Origin: Megalopta genalis
Taxonomy: Eukaryota; Arthropoda; Insecta; Hymenoptera; Halictidae
NCBI RefSeq assembly: GCF_051020955.1
Contig: NC_135014.1
Location: forward strand, 29,133,742-29,197,741
Length of the DNA stretch: 64,000 nucleotides
Direction: 5' to 3'
The notes beneath the pieces are model-generated. The model did no database searches and had not been told where the DNA came from. It saw only the letters and a program-made list of their open reading frames with translations. Position 1 is the first letter of the stretch. Each line of letters begins with the position of its first letter. A program made the position numbers and the translations under genes. Of this stretch, positions 1 through 12,744 are shown piece after piece.

Positions 1-2251
1 TGTACCGTTATCTCGCCATGAGGGTCAGTCGACTTTCTTGACGGTTCCTCCGTGCCGTGTCTAAGATCCTTCGTAGGATCGACGTCGCGGTTCGACGATG
101 GTATTTGATGCTTCTTGTCCGTGCGACGACGTTGGGCGCTTCGTGACGATCAGATCGGCGCGATTTTTGCGGACGTCTCATTGGAATTTCTGCGTTTTCG
201 AGACATGTGGTCGACGAGGAAATTTGGAAAGACCAGACCGAATAACTAGCCCGCGCGGTAGCTTGACCGAGACTGCCGGCTCGTCGGGTGTGTGCTTCCA
301 TTTGTGAAAAGAGATGGAAGTAGGCTGCCGAGGAGGGCGGCAGGAAAATCCTGGCGACAGGAGAGAGAAAGAGCGACCGAAGCGCTAAGTGGGAGAACGC
401 AGATGCGGCGGCTGATGTAACACACGAGTGCGATTGACGTATGACAACCGAACTTCCGATGCACGAGGAGATGTTTTATTACTTAATCGGCTCGGCGGGC
501 CGGCACGCGATTAGCAGAAAATTATGTAACGATTATTTTTCAAACGCTGCGCTCGTGAAGTCGGCGCGAATTAGTTTCGAGCGATGACGTTATTGTTTCT
601 GGACCGATTCGTAATTGAATGGACTCGGTGCCTGAAAGGAGTCAGGACACGCTAGGCAATGATTGTTCACTCGTTGATGTTCATTATTGTTGTCCTGGCG
701 TGATATAGCTATGGGTCATAGACCTGAAGGACGGTGCCTTGTTGCGGACGAGGGGTTATAAGGAGACGAGGGTATCATGGGATTATGGTCGCACAAAGTG
801 GTTCCCTCTGTAGTTCTTGTCTTGTGACAAGGAGGCAAATGTATGATAAACTTGTTTTATTTTCAGGACGATAGATACATTGTATATTTCTCTGTAGAAT
901 TGTTTCCACATTTATTTTTACATATTACTATATATATATGATTTTATTAAGAAATAATTTTGTCTTAATAATGTAGAAAAGAATCATGAAACAATTCTAC
1001 AGAGAAATGCACAAAAATGGAACAACCCTGCCAAAAATGATCCTTTATGTATTTTATATGTAGCTATAATATACAAAAATTTATATAATATGTATAATAA
1101 TGTATAGTAATAAAATATAATATTTAATATATACATATACATAGTATACATAGTATAGTAATAAAATGTATAACATATATAAGTATATATATAGTAATAA
1201 AATGTATATAACATATATAATGTGCAAGTAAATACATAGAAAATTATTCCTAATAAAGCTTTTCAACCCTCGGGATAAATATTTTGCACATTTTTCAATT
1301 TGTTTCCTCGCATCACTGGATGTTATTTTGTTAAAAATTACAGTTCATGTATACATTTACAACGTTCATACAAATATTGACAAATTTATAAGGTAGTTTC
1401 AGACTTGTAAGAAATAAGAAACTTATTTGTTATGAACAATCAGTTGAAATGTAACGTCGAATAGTTTGAAACGTGCACGATACTTCCACGAGATGGCAAC
1501 ACCGGTTGACCATAATTTTTCCCTTTCGATTTCTGGCACAGGTTTCATTGTCCACAAGCCTAGCACAGCGTCGTCCTTTCGATCAATAAGATATCTTGTC
1601 TATAATATAAGAAAATATCTTTGATACCTTTTTGTGATATTTTCTGACGACTATTTTCGAAAATTGTTCACTCTTACCATAGACGGTAAATGAGCGAAGA
1701 TGCTCGAGTCTTTCGTTCATGGATGGCGTGACTTCGAAAGGATCGTAGCGATCGATTTGAATCCTTTGAACTGAAAACTGTAACAAACTGGAGAAAAGAA
1801 ATATTTACTATTGTTCGTAAAACAAACGGAACACTTGCATGCATAGCGATAATAAAATAATGAACATTAAGATATTTTAATAATCGATAAAATAGAATAC
1901 GAACATACGATTTTTCGGTATTACAGAAATCTACATTCTCAGCAGGACCAAGACTCTTTCAGGTTCAGGGCATGCAACATAGACGAAACTTCTAAATCAG
2001 CTGATATTCACGAAAGAGTAGAGCGTTGTTGACGGGTGTTTGAATTTCCATTTTTTCGAACGAGAAACTGTCACCTGCAATCTTAAATTTTTAACAAAGG
2101 TAAGAATATTATGGCTCTCGCATATTTTGACCGGAGAGTGCGGTAAACAAGTGTTTCGAATCGCCACTCCGTTTGCTTATATCTTACTTAAAGATACTTG
2201 TAACCCTCTTAAAACGTGACCTGTTGCACGCTTTATTAGATATTGAAGTAA
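1..2251. other. Region upstream of AAMP, no supported gene
   Basis: The first 850 bp are mixed-composition DNA without a convincing reading frame. Bases 860-1260 are very AT-rich, with TATA-type simple sequence, and contain a perfect 21-bp inverted repeat (886-906 and 988-1008). The last few hundred bases before 2252 should contain the AAMP promoter and 5' UTR, but no core element is clear. A possible minus-strand exon near 1679-1775 is discussed under findings and is not annotated as a gene. Confidence 0.5.
886..1008. repeat. Long inverted repeat (hairpin), perfect 21-bp arms
   Basis: Bases 886-906 are the exact reverse complement of 988-1008. Inside, TTATTAAGA and TCTTAATAA also pair, so a transcript of either strand could fold into one long stem. 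The content is AT-rich and non-coding. It could be a tiny MITE or a structured RNA. No TA or other target duplication was clearly identified. Confidence 0.6.
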
Positions 2252-3914
2252 ATGACCGAGATAGATACACCGCCATCCTCACCAGACATGAATGGTCAAA
2301 TGGACGAAGATGATATGATATACGTGGGTGATGTTGTTGAAGTGATTGAGGCTTTTGAAGCTGGAGATGTTGGAGATGAAGACGCAATGGGGGATGAACC
2401 CGTAGAGCAGGGAGACGCATCTTGCATGTTCACCGGCCACAAGCGAGGTGAAGCAAGTTCTATTTGCCTTGGTGAAATGGATTGTTACGAATAAGTATAA
2501 TTTCATTGAAAATTTCAGGTTCCGTTTTCTGTGGCTATTTATCAAAAAATGGGAAACTAGCAGCCACAGGGGGGGAGGAGGATAAAGCTTACATTTGGGA
2601 TACATCCTCCGGAGAGATTATTCTTGACTGTACCGGACACAAAGATAGCATTATCTTTTCAGAGTTTAACTTCGACGAAACCTATCTTGCCACAGGAGAT
2701 ATGAGCGGTTTCATTCAAGTTTGGACAGTAGCCGATAAGACCAAGATTTGGGAGTATAATATAGGGGATGCGACAGTTAGTCTGATTTTTGTAACTGTCC
2801 TCGAAGATGTGAGCTATATAATAGAGAGATTCTTTCTTACAGTGGATGAAATGGCATACTGCTGCGAATGTGTTGCTAGCAGGGTCCGTTGATGGAGAAA
2901 TATACATGTGGAAATTACCCAATGGAGACTGCAAGGTGTTTCAGGGATATGGTTGCCGGGCAGAGACTGGAGCAATTTTTCCAGATGGTAGTAATTTCTC
3001 GATGTGCTGGGAAAATTGAAAGAATCCTGTCTAAACGGAATATAACATTTCAGGCAGACGTATCGCCGTTGGTTACGAAGATGGGATAATTAGGATAATA
3101 GATTTGAGAACTAGTTCCATCTTGTCGTCAATTTCTTCCTCCTTAGGTCATTCCTCCACTATCGTCACCCTTGATTGTCATATCGATAATAATCTAGTCC
3201 TTTCGGCTGCTACAGACGGAAAAACTATAATCAGTACCTCGAATACGGGCAAGGTAATAAAGAATTTTACATATTCAGTATATTTTAGGAGTGAAAGTAA
3301 TACGACGTACAATTTTCAGATAATTTCCATTCTGCAAGAACTGAATGCCGGCGAAAAAAATATCGACCAAGATGCTGAAAATAGCGAAGGCAATAGCGAT
3401 AGTAACTGGGTAGAGACTGCAGCTTTTTGCAAGGATCCGGCGTTTCCAGTTGCTGCAACTGGTACAGTTAATGGAGAAATTTTTATCTGGGATATCTCGA
3501 AACAGGTATTACTACTTTTACTACTTCAGATGTAACCTTATGTTAGTGGTATACATTACTGAATACCACTGGAACTATTTAGGTACTCAGGCAAAAAATT
3601 GAGCAAGAAAGCGGCATATCAAAACTGGTGTGGAAGGGAAATACACCTATCCTATTCTCGGCAGGATTAGACGGTATTCTTAGATGTTTCGATGCAAGAA
3701 CTGGTCTATGTGTACAATCATTCCTGGGACACACCGCAGATATCCTCGATTTGTGTATATCTGAGTAAGTCAAAGCAATTTGAGCCTACTTTTCTCAAAC
3801 AGGATATGAACGATACAGAATATAATACAAATGCGTTTTAGGAATGGAGAAAAGGCATTAACAACGTCCGACGATTCCACAGCCAGAATTTTTGATATTT
3901 CATCTCTATCATAA
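2252..3914 (+). CDS. AAMP: AAMP-like WD40 protein (angio-associated migratory cell protein)
   Basis: Seven coding exons: 2252-2447, 2519-2775, 2843-2987, 3054-3253, 3320-3505, 3583-3764 and 3842-3914. Every intron is GT-AG and 66-77 bp long. The spliced frame is 1239 nt, or 412 residues, close to the human protein of about 430. The start is the first ATG of a long acidic N-terminal segment (residues about 18-50, many Asp/Glu), as in AAMP. WD40 blades follow from about residue 62, with typical pieces such as TGGEEDKAYIWD, ATGDMSGFIQVW, GSVDGEIYMWK and GYEDGIIRIIDLR, and a last blade GLDGILRCFDARTG. The order and wording match AAMP rather than other WD40 families. Known for the family: human AAMP acts in cell migration and signalling, and yeast Sqt1 is the chaperone of ribosomal protein uL16. 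A role in the insect cytoplasm is inferred. It converges with the UPF0598 gene. Confidence 0.95.
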
Positions 3915-4028
3915 CGTAATCTATTACATAGAGAAAAATATAAAATCTTTGTTATTATCTAAAATCTATGTACATTTTATGAAAGTTGTTCATATATATA
4001 TTGTACTTTGTTTCCTTTTTTAATTAAA

Positions 4029-4034
4029 AATAAA
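4029..4034 (+). terminator. Polyadenylation signal AATAAA for AAMP
   Basis: A canonical AATAAA lies 115 nt after the AAMP stop codon and is the only canonical hexamer seen there before the facing gene. Cleavage 10-30 nt downstream would fall inside the last codons of the convergent UPF0598 gene. Confidence 0.6.
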
Positions 4035-4035
4035 G

Positions 4036-4045
4036 TTTATTTATT
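4036..4045 (-). terminator. Polyadenylation signals for the UPF0598 gene
   Basis: Read on the minus strand there are two overlapping AATAAA hexamers (4045-4040 and 4041-4036), starting 1-2 nt after the stop codon at 4049-4047. They adjoin the plus-strand AATAAA of AAMP, so the two transcripts probably overlap at their 3' ends. Confidence 0.55.
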
Positions 4046-4046
4046 T

Positions 4047-4932
4047 TTAGCTCATAGTCTGTAGTACTTTGTCCTTGCACCACTCAGAATCAAGCAAATA
4101 CCTTTCATCTTTCCACAGAAAGTGAGTTGGACCATGATCTTCACCTTTTTCAAACTTAAATAATGTGCTTAGCTCAATTGCTATTTTTGATCTTACTAGA
4201 CCTATTCCTCCTACTCTTTCTGGTGCAGGATGGTACACTCTTCCAGTCCGAATATTCATGTATAATTTTCCTGGTTCAAAAGGTACCTAGAATAAATGTA
4301 TTATTGAGACTCAAAGTTGAGGTATACTCTGAAACTTACCATCAAAAATTCTTCCGCATGTGCATAGCCAAACCAGTCTACCTCCTTTCCTGTTTCATTA
4401 TCCTGTTTTTGCAGAATTTTAGTAAATACTACTGGCAGATCATCGCATCTAACAAAATTTCTTTCCCGACCGCAAAGTGAAATGTACGGGAAGTCTTCCA
4501 TATACCTTCCTGTCTCATTTTTCTTTAAGAGCTTGAAGAAGAACGACAAAAATTTTTTATCTAAAAAATATATATTTTTTGTCATACAAAAAGTTGTACA
4601 GCTTAAAAGATGTCTTTCAAGATGTATGCCAACCTTTAAAACATGATGTGAAATTTTTCATGCGAGCATCATCCAAGAACAGCTATAGACAATTATACGT
4701 TTTTAGTAGTCTAATAGTGTTATAAAATTTTCAAACATACAATAGTATAAACTTGTACCATTCCTTGATGATCGATATAATAGAAATATTCTCGAACTTT
4801 AGGCTCAGGAGATTGACCCTGCTTATAATCTGATATTTGTCTTCCGAGTATTTTCAAATTGGATGTTTTAATCGTGATTGGCAACAATCGTGGTCGTAAA
4901 TATGGAAACATTGTACTCTGCGCACAGATCAT
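4047..4932 (-). CDS. UPF0598 family protein (C8orf82-like)
   Basis: Four exons on the minus strand: 4932-4759, 4682-4634, 4560-4340 and 4286-4047. Introns are 53-79 bp with GT-AG ends. The product is 227 residues (human C8orf82 is about 216). Family hallmarks are clear: QGQSPEPKVREYFYYIDHQG (about residues 38-57), LFLDDARMKNFTSCFKD, then a Phe-rich FLSFFFKLLKKN stretch, FPYISLCGRERNFVRCDD, and a C-terminal GRVYHPAPERVGGIGLVRS. The function is unknown. The human protein is regarded as mitochondrial, and the basic N-terminus without acidic residues (about residues 8-35) fits a targeting peptide. The second Met (residue 8, before FPYLRPRLLP) is a credible alternative start. The gene converges with AAMP and diverges from KATNB1. 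Confidence 0.93.
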
Positions 4933-6016
4933 TTAAATTACGATGTTTCAGAGAATTGTTCGTACAAAGAAAACTTATATACAGGGGGGAACAATATTAA
5001 GTTGACAGATAATGGAAACAATAAACAAAATTTTTGTCAAATCAACATTACTATCATACGCTTTATAGATTTTATACATTTATGCTAAAATTGACTGGGT
5101 AAAATACTAGACAATGAAGACATTAGAAGTATTTAAGAATGCCCCTACATTCTTCTTCATTTATTTAAATTATTCAAACAAGCAATACATTGTTACTTAT
5201 AACTTCTGTTTCTTACAATTGAAAATTAGGAGAATTTTTATTTTTCATTAAGATCCACAGTCTCGTTACGTACATATACGTACTATCTACTTAATTTTGC
5301 TCTTGTTTGGTGTATTTCAGAGAACAAAGTGTATAATACGTGTACCCAATATACCTATGTTTGGTAGGATTACACAGTTCATTTGAGGGAATATAACCTC
5401 ACCCTGCAGAAACTCGGACAAGTCCTTGGAGCAGCGATTATGTCACGTGCGACGTAACGTACGCAGATCGCGTAATAATGCGGTGGATTCCAGAAGGATG
5501 GTCAGCCAGGTCTGATAAACTTTTCGATAATGTTTAATCGTACGTCTTTGGATCGAGCCGTCAGCCATGTTTAATTAAACGGTTGTTGACGGTTGTGGCT
5601 CCGGTCTCGGGTGCAATGTGCAATTGACCGGTGAGCTGGTGACATCTGGCGCGATCGATCGGAACGCGATCTCGATAGAAACAGAGAAACTTCGATATTT
5701 CTCAACGTCACGTTAGTTCGCGCTGCCCACGGACAGGCAGGATTCAAGAAATGAGATACGACGAGGAGGTGGAACGAACGGTTTCTGAAAACGGACTGAG
5801 ATTTCAAGGAAAGGATCGCGAAGAGGACCGTGTCGCGCGGCGAGATGCTGTCGCCTCGTTGAACGATCGCCGCCGTACCGAGAGATCATAACAGAAACGT
5901 GCAAAATGTTGACCACGAGCTCGGCCAAGAGAAAATTCTGCGTCTGCAAGCTCAGGTCTCGAATTGTTGTCGTTGCCAAATAAGTAGTGAACAACGCGAT
6001 CCTGCGGTCCCGGAAC
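4933..6016. promoter_or_regulatory. Divergent intergenic region between UPF0598 and KATNB1
   Basis: This 1.08-kb gap separates the two divergent start codons, so both promoters must lie here unless there are distant 5' exons. The left half (to about 5400) is AT-rich and the right half is GC-richer with many CpG. An E-box CACGTG occurs at 5444-5449, directly followed by GACGTAAC (CRE-like). No TATA box or initiator can be fixed from sequence alone. Confidence 0.4.
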
Positions 6017-9000
6017 ATGGCTTCGTCCACGAAGAGGTCATGGAAACTCCGTAAGTGTTCATCCTGATTGTGTATCTTGTGCGCTATACTCCTGTACTGC
6101 TCGCGCCCGAGCAATTCCATTTCGGCGGTATTCGTGCCCGATACGGGTAAACAATTTCTGTTTACAATGCGCACGACGGTGCCTAGGTGCCGATTAATTC
6201 CGAGCTGCATCTTCCTATTATGGTCATAACCTTCGCCGGATCGTAAAATACACGGCGCCCGTGATGTCACCAGCCACTGACATCTCGTTCGGCTTGCTCT
6301 AATCGATCATGTTTTTTCTGTGCAGAGGATTTCGTTGCCCACACGTCCAATGTCAATTGCCTGGCACTGGGTCACAAGTCTGGTCGCGTTTTGGTCACTG
6401 GTGGCGACGACAAGAAGGTCAATCTATGGGCAGTCGGCAAGCAGAACTGTATTATGGTACATTGATTTCTTATCTATAGTTGGTCGAAAGAAATTCGGAT
6501 GGAGTATTTATTTCTGACGCGTTTACAGAGCCTGAGCGGCCATACCACTCCGATAGAATGCGTGAGATTCGGGCAAACGGAGGATCTAGTATGCGCTGGC
6601 TCACAAACAGGAGCACTGAAGATCTGGGACTTGGAGCACGCTAAATTGGCCCGCACGTTAACAGGACACAAGGCAGGCATACGCTGCATGGACTTTCATC
6701 CTTATGGGGAGTTGCTGGCATCCGGTAGCTCGGACACTGCAATTAAATTGTGGGACATTCGGAGGAAAGGTTGTATTTTCACGTACAAAGGACACAATAG
6801 GATGGTGAACAGTTTAAAATTCAGTCCTGATGGCCAATGGATCGCCAGTGCCGGAGAAGAAGGCATGGTTAAGGTACAGTCGCTCGAATATCACTTTGGT
6901 TCAACGTAGTTCCATGTTACTATCGGATCATCGATCTCTTTCTTTACTAGCTGTGGGACTTGAGGGCTGGCAGACAACTCAGAGAATTCTCCGAACACAG
7001 AGGTCCGGCTACAACAGTGGAGTTTCATCCTCACGAGTTTTTATTAGCCAGTGGCAGCGCAGATAGAACAGTTCATTTCTGGGACCTGGAATCGTTTCAG
7101 CTTGTGTCGTCTACAGATCAAAGTCACTCCACAGCAATTCGGTACGCGTTCACCGAGTCGATCACCGTCTGTATTGAGATTCGAAGTACTTGATTAAACC
7201 CTTTTCTCGTTCGTTAGGTGCCTCTATTTCAGTCAAGGCGGAGAATGCCTTTTCGCTGGTTGCCATGATGTGTTAAAGGTGTACGGTTGGGAACCGGGTC
7301 GCACGTTGGACGCGGTTCCGACTGGTTGGGCGAAAGTGCAGGACATAGCTGTAGCCCAGAACCAGTTGGTAAGTCGATACAACGGAAAAATCTCGATCGC
7401 CAGACGATGAACCGTTAGCTCAAATCTGTTTCAATGAACGTTTTCAGATCGGTGCAAGTTTTCATACTGCCAATGTCGTTTTATACGTATGCGATTTAAA
7501 GAAAATAGCGCCGTTGGGAGGAGTATCGACGTCCGACTCGTCGTTTAGTCACGGGAACTCGTTGAGGAAGAGCTTCTCGAGGGAAAGGCCGCCTGGTTTG
7601 AAGAAACACACGTAAGCGGAACAAAGTCGACGTAGATTTTTCACGCTTCTTTACCGTAACCATGACTGTTTTACTTACAGATTAGATGTACGGACGATCG
7701 AGGAGGCGGACAAGTCTGGAACGGACCCGGAAGACGAGGCAACGTACGCGGACATACCCAATGTCACCGCCTATCACGACATCTTTCAACCAAACAGATC
7801 ACGTAAGCATCGATGCTACTCGTTTCGTCCATTGCAAGACTCGATCGTCTCTACCCTAACTCGACTCAAACTCTGTTCTACTCTAACTCCGTCAACTATC
7901 CACTTACAAATCACACAAGCCTGAACAATACAAATGCATCTGAATGTTGTGTCGTATCAGTCTGCGAATGAGCATGCTATGCACGGTATGTTTCAGTGTC
8001 TCGCACTCCACCTCCAGAACCCGAGGCTTTCCAGGAGCCTCAAGACTTAGGTGAGTTCCATGGAAATCTCCTTTCTGTTTCCTTTTCTGATAACCGAGGC
8101 TGCATGAGACAACAACCCTTTGCACCGTTTACCGCGGATGCGACTGTTACGGATGCATATGTTACAATCAGGCACACGTTACCATTTCCAGATCCCACGC
8201 AACCGCAGATACTACAGAATCTTTCTACCTCAATGTCGAATTTGAACGCAGTGGTGCCAGAGGAAGTTCCACCTGTGCCGTCACCGTCATCCCCGCCCCC
8301 GCCCGCCCCGACGTTACTGTCCAAGCCGGTACCAGTGCGTGTTCAGCCGATCAAGTCGTCGCCACCGGTTCAAAGAAGCGCGGTGACCTCGACGAGCCAG
8401 GCGAAGACACACCAAACGAACAATGGCCTTACCAGGACGTCTAAGAACTTGGCGTCCATACCCCCTCTTAGACAAAACATCACTCCTCTTCCCGGCAAGA
8501 AGCTTGGCACTAGCAGCGACATAGGGACGCTTCCACAACCTTTGGGCCCGCAGAGGTCGAACTCGACGTTGACTCCGCGGGTGGCGCCGATGGCTGCCGT
8601 TCTTCCAGTGATGGACGATGGGAAACTCAAGAATAGAGCACCTAGCCCGGACTCCCCTAAGCATTACTTGAAGAGACAGAGTAGTTGTAAGGACGGAGAA
8701 CAGGGTTATGAAAGCGATTATCCGGTACAGTAAGTATATCTTCTTCGGCGAACGATCGACGAAGCTCTGTATCGCTCTAACGTGTCACCGCGTTCTTGCA
8801 GAATTAATAGTATAAGGCACAGCCCCTCTGATCCAGCGTTAAACAGGCCGAACTCGGCGCAGTCCAGGTCCACCTCGCTAAATAGGAACTTTACTACCTC
8901 AACGTCGCTGTCCGCACGCAACGCTTCCACTACCACCACCTTCGCGACCAAGAAATCGAACAAAGCTCAAGTGCCCCCGAATCCTAAGGTAGACGTACGG

Positions 9001-12000
9001 GCGTCTCAACTGAGGCCGAGCGTGGAGACCACGGAGAAGGAGGAATTCGTCCCCATGAGCGCCGACAAGCCTTATGGGCTGGACGTTGAAACCTTCTTGC
9101 CTGTTAGTACATTCTATACGAGCGTTTTCTCGTTAATGTCGCGCGACGCTGTCGAGGAAAACCCGTACACATTCGAATCATGAAACTTGCTTCTCTTACA
9201 GAATAATTTCGCGAGCTCGACAGGGTTCGGCTACCCTCAGATCGGAGTTCTGAACGAGATGTCCGAGGCCGAAGTGCTCAACAGCATGATGCGAGGCCAC
9301 GAGTCGATGATGACCGTGCTGACGAATCGTCATCGGTCCTTGCAGATCACCTACTCCCTGATGAAACACAAAGACCTCAAGGTATCCCATAGGCTTCACG
9401 AATCGCTGCTCGTTTCACAACAATGCCAGAAACCTAAACGAATGTTTACATGTTTCCAGGCTGCTGTGGAGTCCGCTGTGGCGATGAACGATCTCTCAGT
9501 GATCGTCGATCTGTTGGGAATATTGACTGTAAAACCGTGAGTAGCACAGCTTCGCCGACCTCCGATCTCTTCTAGCAGCCACGTTCACGATCACCTTCGG
9601 TTTCAGAACAATGTGGAACCTGGATCTATGCAACTCCTTGCTGGGCCCGATCGGAGATCTCCTCCAAAGTAAATACGAAATGTGAGTATAACAGAAATCT
9701 TAGACACGTTAACGTTGGAACTTAGCTAGATCGATTATAGATTCTTCAAAATATATATATATATTGATATCGTTTATTATTTGATATTTTACTTATATTT
9801 AGAAGCGAACAGAGAACTAGTTCCAGCGTTAACAATGTTTTTGTCCTGGAAATTGAATGCATGCGCGCACACGGTGTCAGTTCGAGCGTATCATCGTCTA
9901 ACGTTACTCCACTTTCAACGGTGAAACACTACACGGTCGGTGAATTAAAGAAAATCGAGACAGCCCTTCGGACGGGTTGCGAAGGGCGCCGAGAGAGGTG
10001 GGGAGGGGGGGACGAGTTCTCGAGTTCCGTGCGATGCAAACAGGGTGGGTTTTCGAGTGGGGTCCCGTGCTTCACCGTCGGCACTATGGGAATGGCTAAT
10101 TTGCCGAACGGGGGAAACACGAGGCGAAAGGGAATAGAGGGCTGGCGCGAAATTAGCCGAGACAATGCGGGGCATCGCCAGATGCAAATTCGAGCCTCGG
10201 GGATCCTCGGTGTCGCGCGACGATTGTCCCCGATGCTTCAAGTTCGATGGGCCACGCGTGCGTCCGTGCATATGCTGACGTTTCTCTCGGACAGCTAAAT
10301 CCTTTTTGTCATTCTTTCTTTTTGTCCTACCGAGGCCGAGCATGAATATTAATGCCGGCGTAGGAAGGTCGACCCAGATACCGTTCACCTTCGGCTTTCC
10401 ACTCGCAATTCGTTCAAATTTCATCGGGAAAGTCCACTAAACAGATCCGCCCGAAGGATTTTAACGTTGCGCCAACTCCTAGGTTGATATTTGCTCGATA
10501 TTTGATTCTTAGCTTGTGCATAAAATTATGGAAAATGTGGAAAATCAACGACTGTCGCGATCCGGCAGCCTGAAAAATCTTCATAAAATCAAAAAATGCC
10601 ACTCGATGAAACGAACATTGAGAAATCAAGATTTCTATATACCGATTGCCTTTTCAGTTTTCTTACATTCTGCGGACCCTAACGAAGTTTACAACGTATC
10701 CCATATCAACGCAAAAATCAATTATCCAGTGGACTCAAAGAATAAATTCATATAACAGAATCATCTCATACTTTTATCTCGGCGTATTTTTACACACCAC
10801 TCGTGGATTCATTGTAATATTCTACAGATATAAAATAATAAAAAAAAAGAAATGTAGGCGAATAATTCCATTACCCACACACACACACATACACACATAT
10901 GGGTTACTAGTTCAGAATGTTAATTAGAAGATTAAGTATGGTGTAAAATTAAGCGGTAGGATCGCGCGTCCCAGTGTATCGGTTAAGGGTTAATAATGTG
11001 ATTTCGATGAGAAATTTCCCAGCCGTTTCGTGGACGAGACGATAATGATTCCGTGGAAACGGAGGTGGCATGAATGAGAAAGAAATGAAACGGAGGGTGG
11101 AACCGGTGCTTCGGAACCAGTTAATTAGCCCGGCGCGCACAGTTACAAGCTGTTGCCATTGCGCTGTCGTGACCAGAAACGAGCATTTCCTTTCACGTGC
11201 GCGCTGGTTATCCGTCTCTTCCTGTTTCGTACCACGCCAATTATAAACAACGCGGCGCATTATGAATTCCGCGCGGCTGTCCGTCGCAATTTCTATACAA
11301 AGCGCGGCGCGATTACCGCGATCCGTCCGCGCGGACGATCTTGCCCCCGTCGATCCCTGGCGTGACCACGATTCGCACGGACGTCGCCGGACCGTTTAAC
11401 GATCGTCGGATCGATCGCTTCTCCTCCACGCCTATTATCGTAAATAATAACTTCCTCGCGTTGATTCAATGATGACCCAATCGTGCCGCGATCTAATAAT
11501 ACATCTGCTCCTCTGTTCGTGATCTGAAACCAGCAGCCCGGAAAATTGCCGTTCCATTCATTAGCCGTCCCGCTTATTGCGACGATTTTCCTTTTTCACT
11601 TCTTCTTCGTCTTCGTCGTCTTCTTCTTCTTCTTCTTCTCCTGTCATTGCTATTATTAGAACGCGCGCGCCTCGATTTACGGCGCTGACGGCGATTCAAT
11701 TTGTAGTCTGCTATATTCACCGGACTATTCACGGGCTTGTTAATTGATTCATGCTGCTACGAGTTTTCTGATCATCGAGTTTTCCTTCGAAAACATTTCT
11801 CGCCGCTCTCTCTCTCTTTCTTCATATTCTTTGGGTTTTCGAGGTTCCCCAATTTTTTTCATGACTTCTCAATGTTCTTCGTGACCTCTCTCTCTCTCTC
11901 TCTTCGTTCGAAGTTCTGCTTCTTTGATTGACGAAATTTTCCTTATCCCGAAGCCTAATTCTCTGAAATCGTCGGTGATATATCGCTTTCGTAGATTGTC

Positions 12001-12570
12001 TATAGCTGTTATCAACACTGTGATGATAATGATCTCGTTTTTTCTTCATGACTGCGACGAGGAGAACTCTTTTCGTTCTCAATTTTTCGTTTTTTTTCTA
12101 CTCGTTCTCTTTCTATTTATTATCTATATATATATATTATTTTATTATTTATATATCATTTTATATATATAAATATAATAATATATATTATTTTCTATTT
12201 TCTCATCTTATCGTTCGTTGCCTCAATGAGATCTCATACCGTATTATAGTCTTCGTTATTTCCTTTCTTCTTTTCACATTATTTAATTTATCTTGATCAC
12301 TTATTTTCTCTTCTATTGTATTTTTTCATTGTGTGTGTGAGTATCATCCCTTCTTTTCTTTTTTCTTTCTGATATGCTGCTTATGAGACTGCCTGTCATA
12401 TTATTGTGACACAGAGATTTTCCTTGCGTTGATCACACAAATAAAATATTATTATTATAAATTATTATTATTGTTACTATTACTATTATTATTAAACTTC
12501 CCACATGCCACTTGTTGAAGATTTACCCCCGCTATAAAAACCAAAGAAAAATTATTATTATTATAAATTA

Positions 12571-12624
<54 letters not shown>

Positions 12625-12705
12625 ACTCCCCCACATACCTCAGGAGTCTGTCCGCTTTCGGGGATCTTGTTGAATATTTACCCCCGCTATAAAAACCAAA
12701 GAAAA

Positions 12706-12744
<39 letters not shown>

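Noticed and set aside
5713..6270. 185-residue antisense open frame over the KATNB1 first exon
   Set aside because: It overlaps the verified first exon and intron of KATNB1 on the other strand, matches no family I know and has no own splice or start context.
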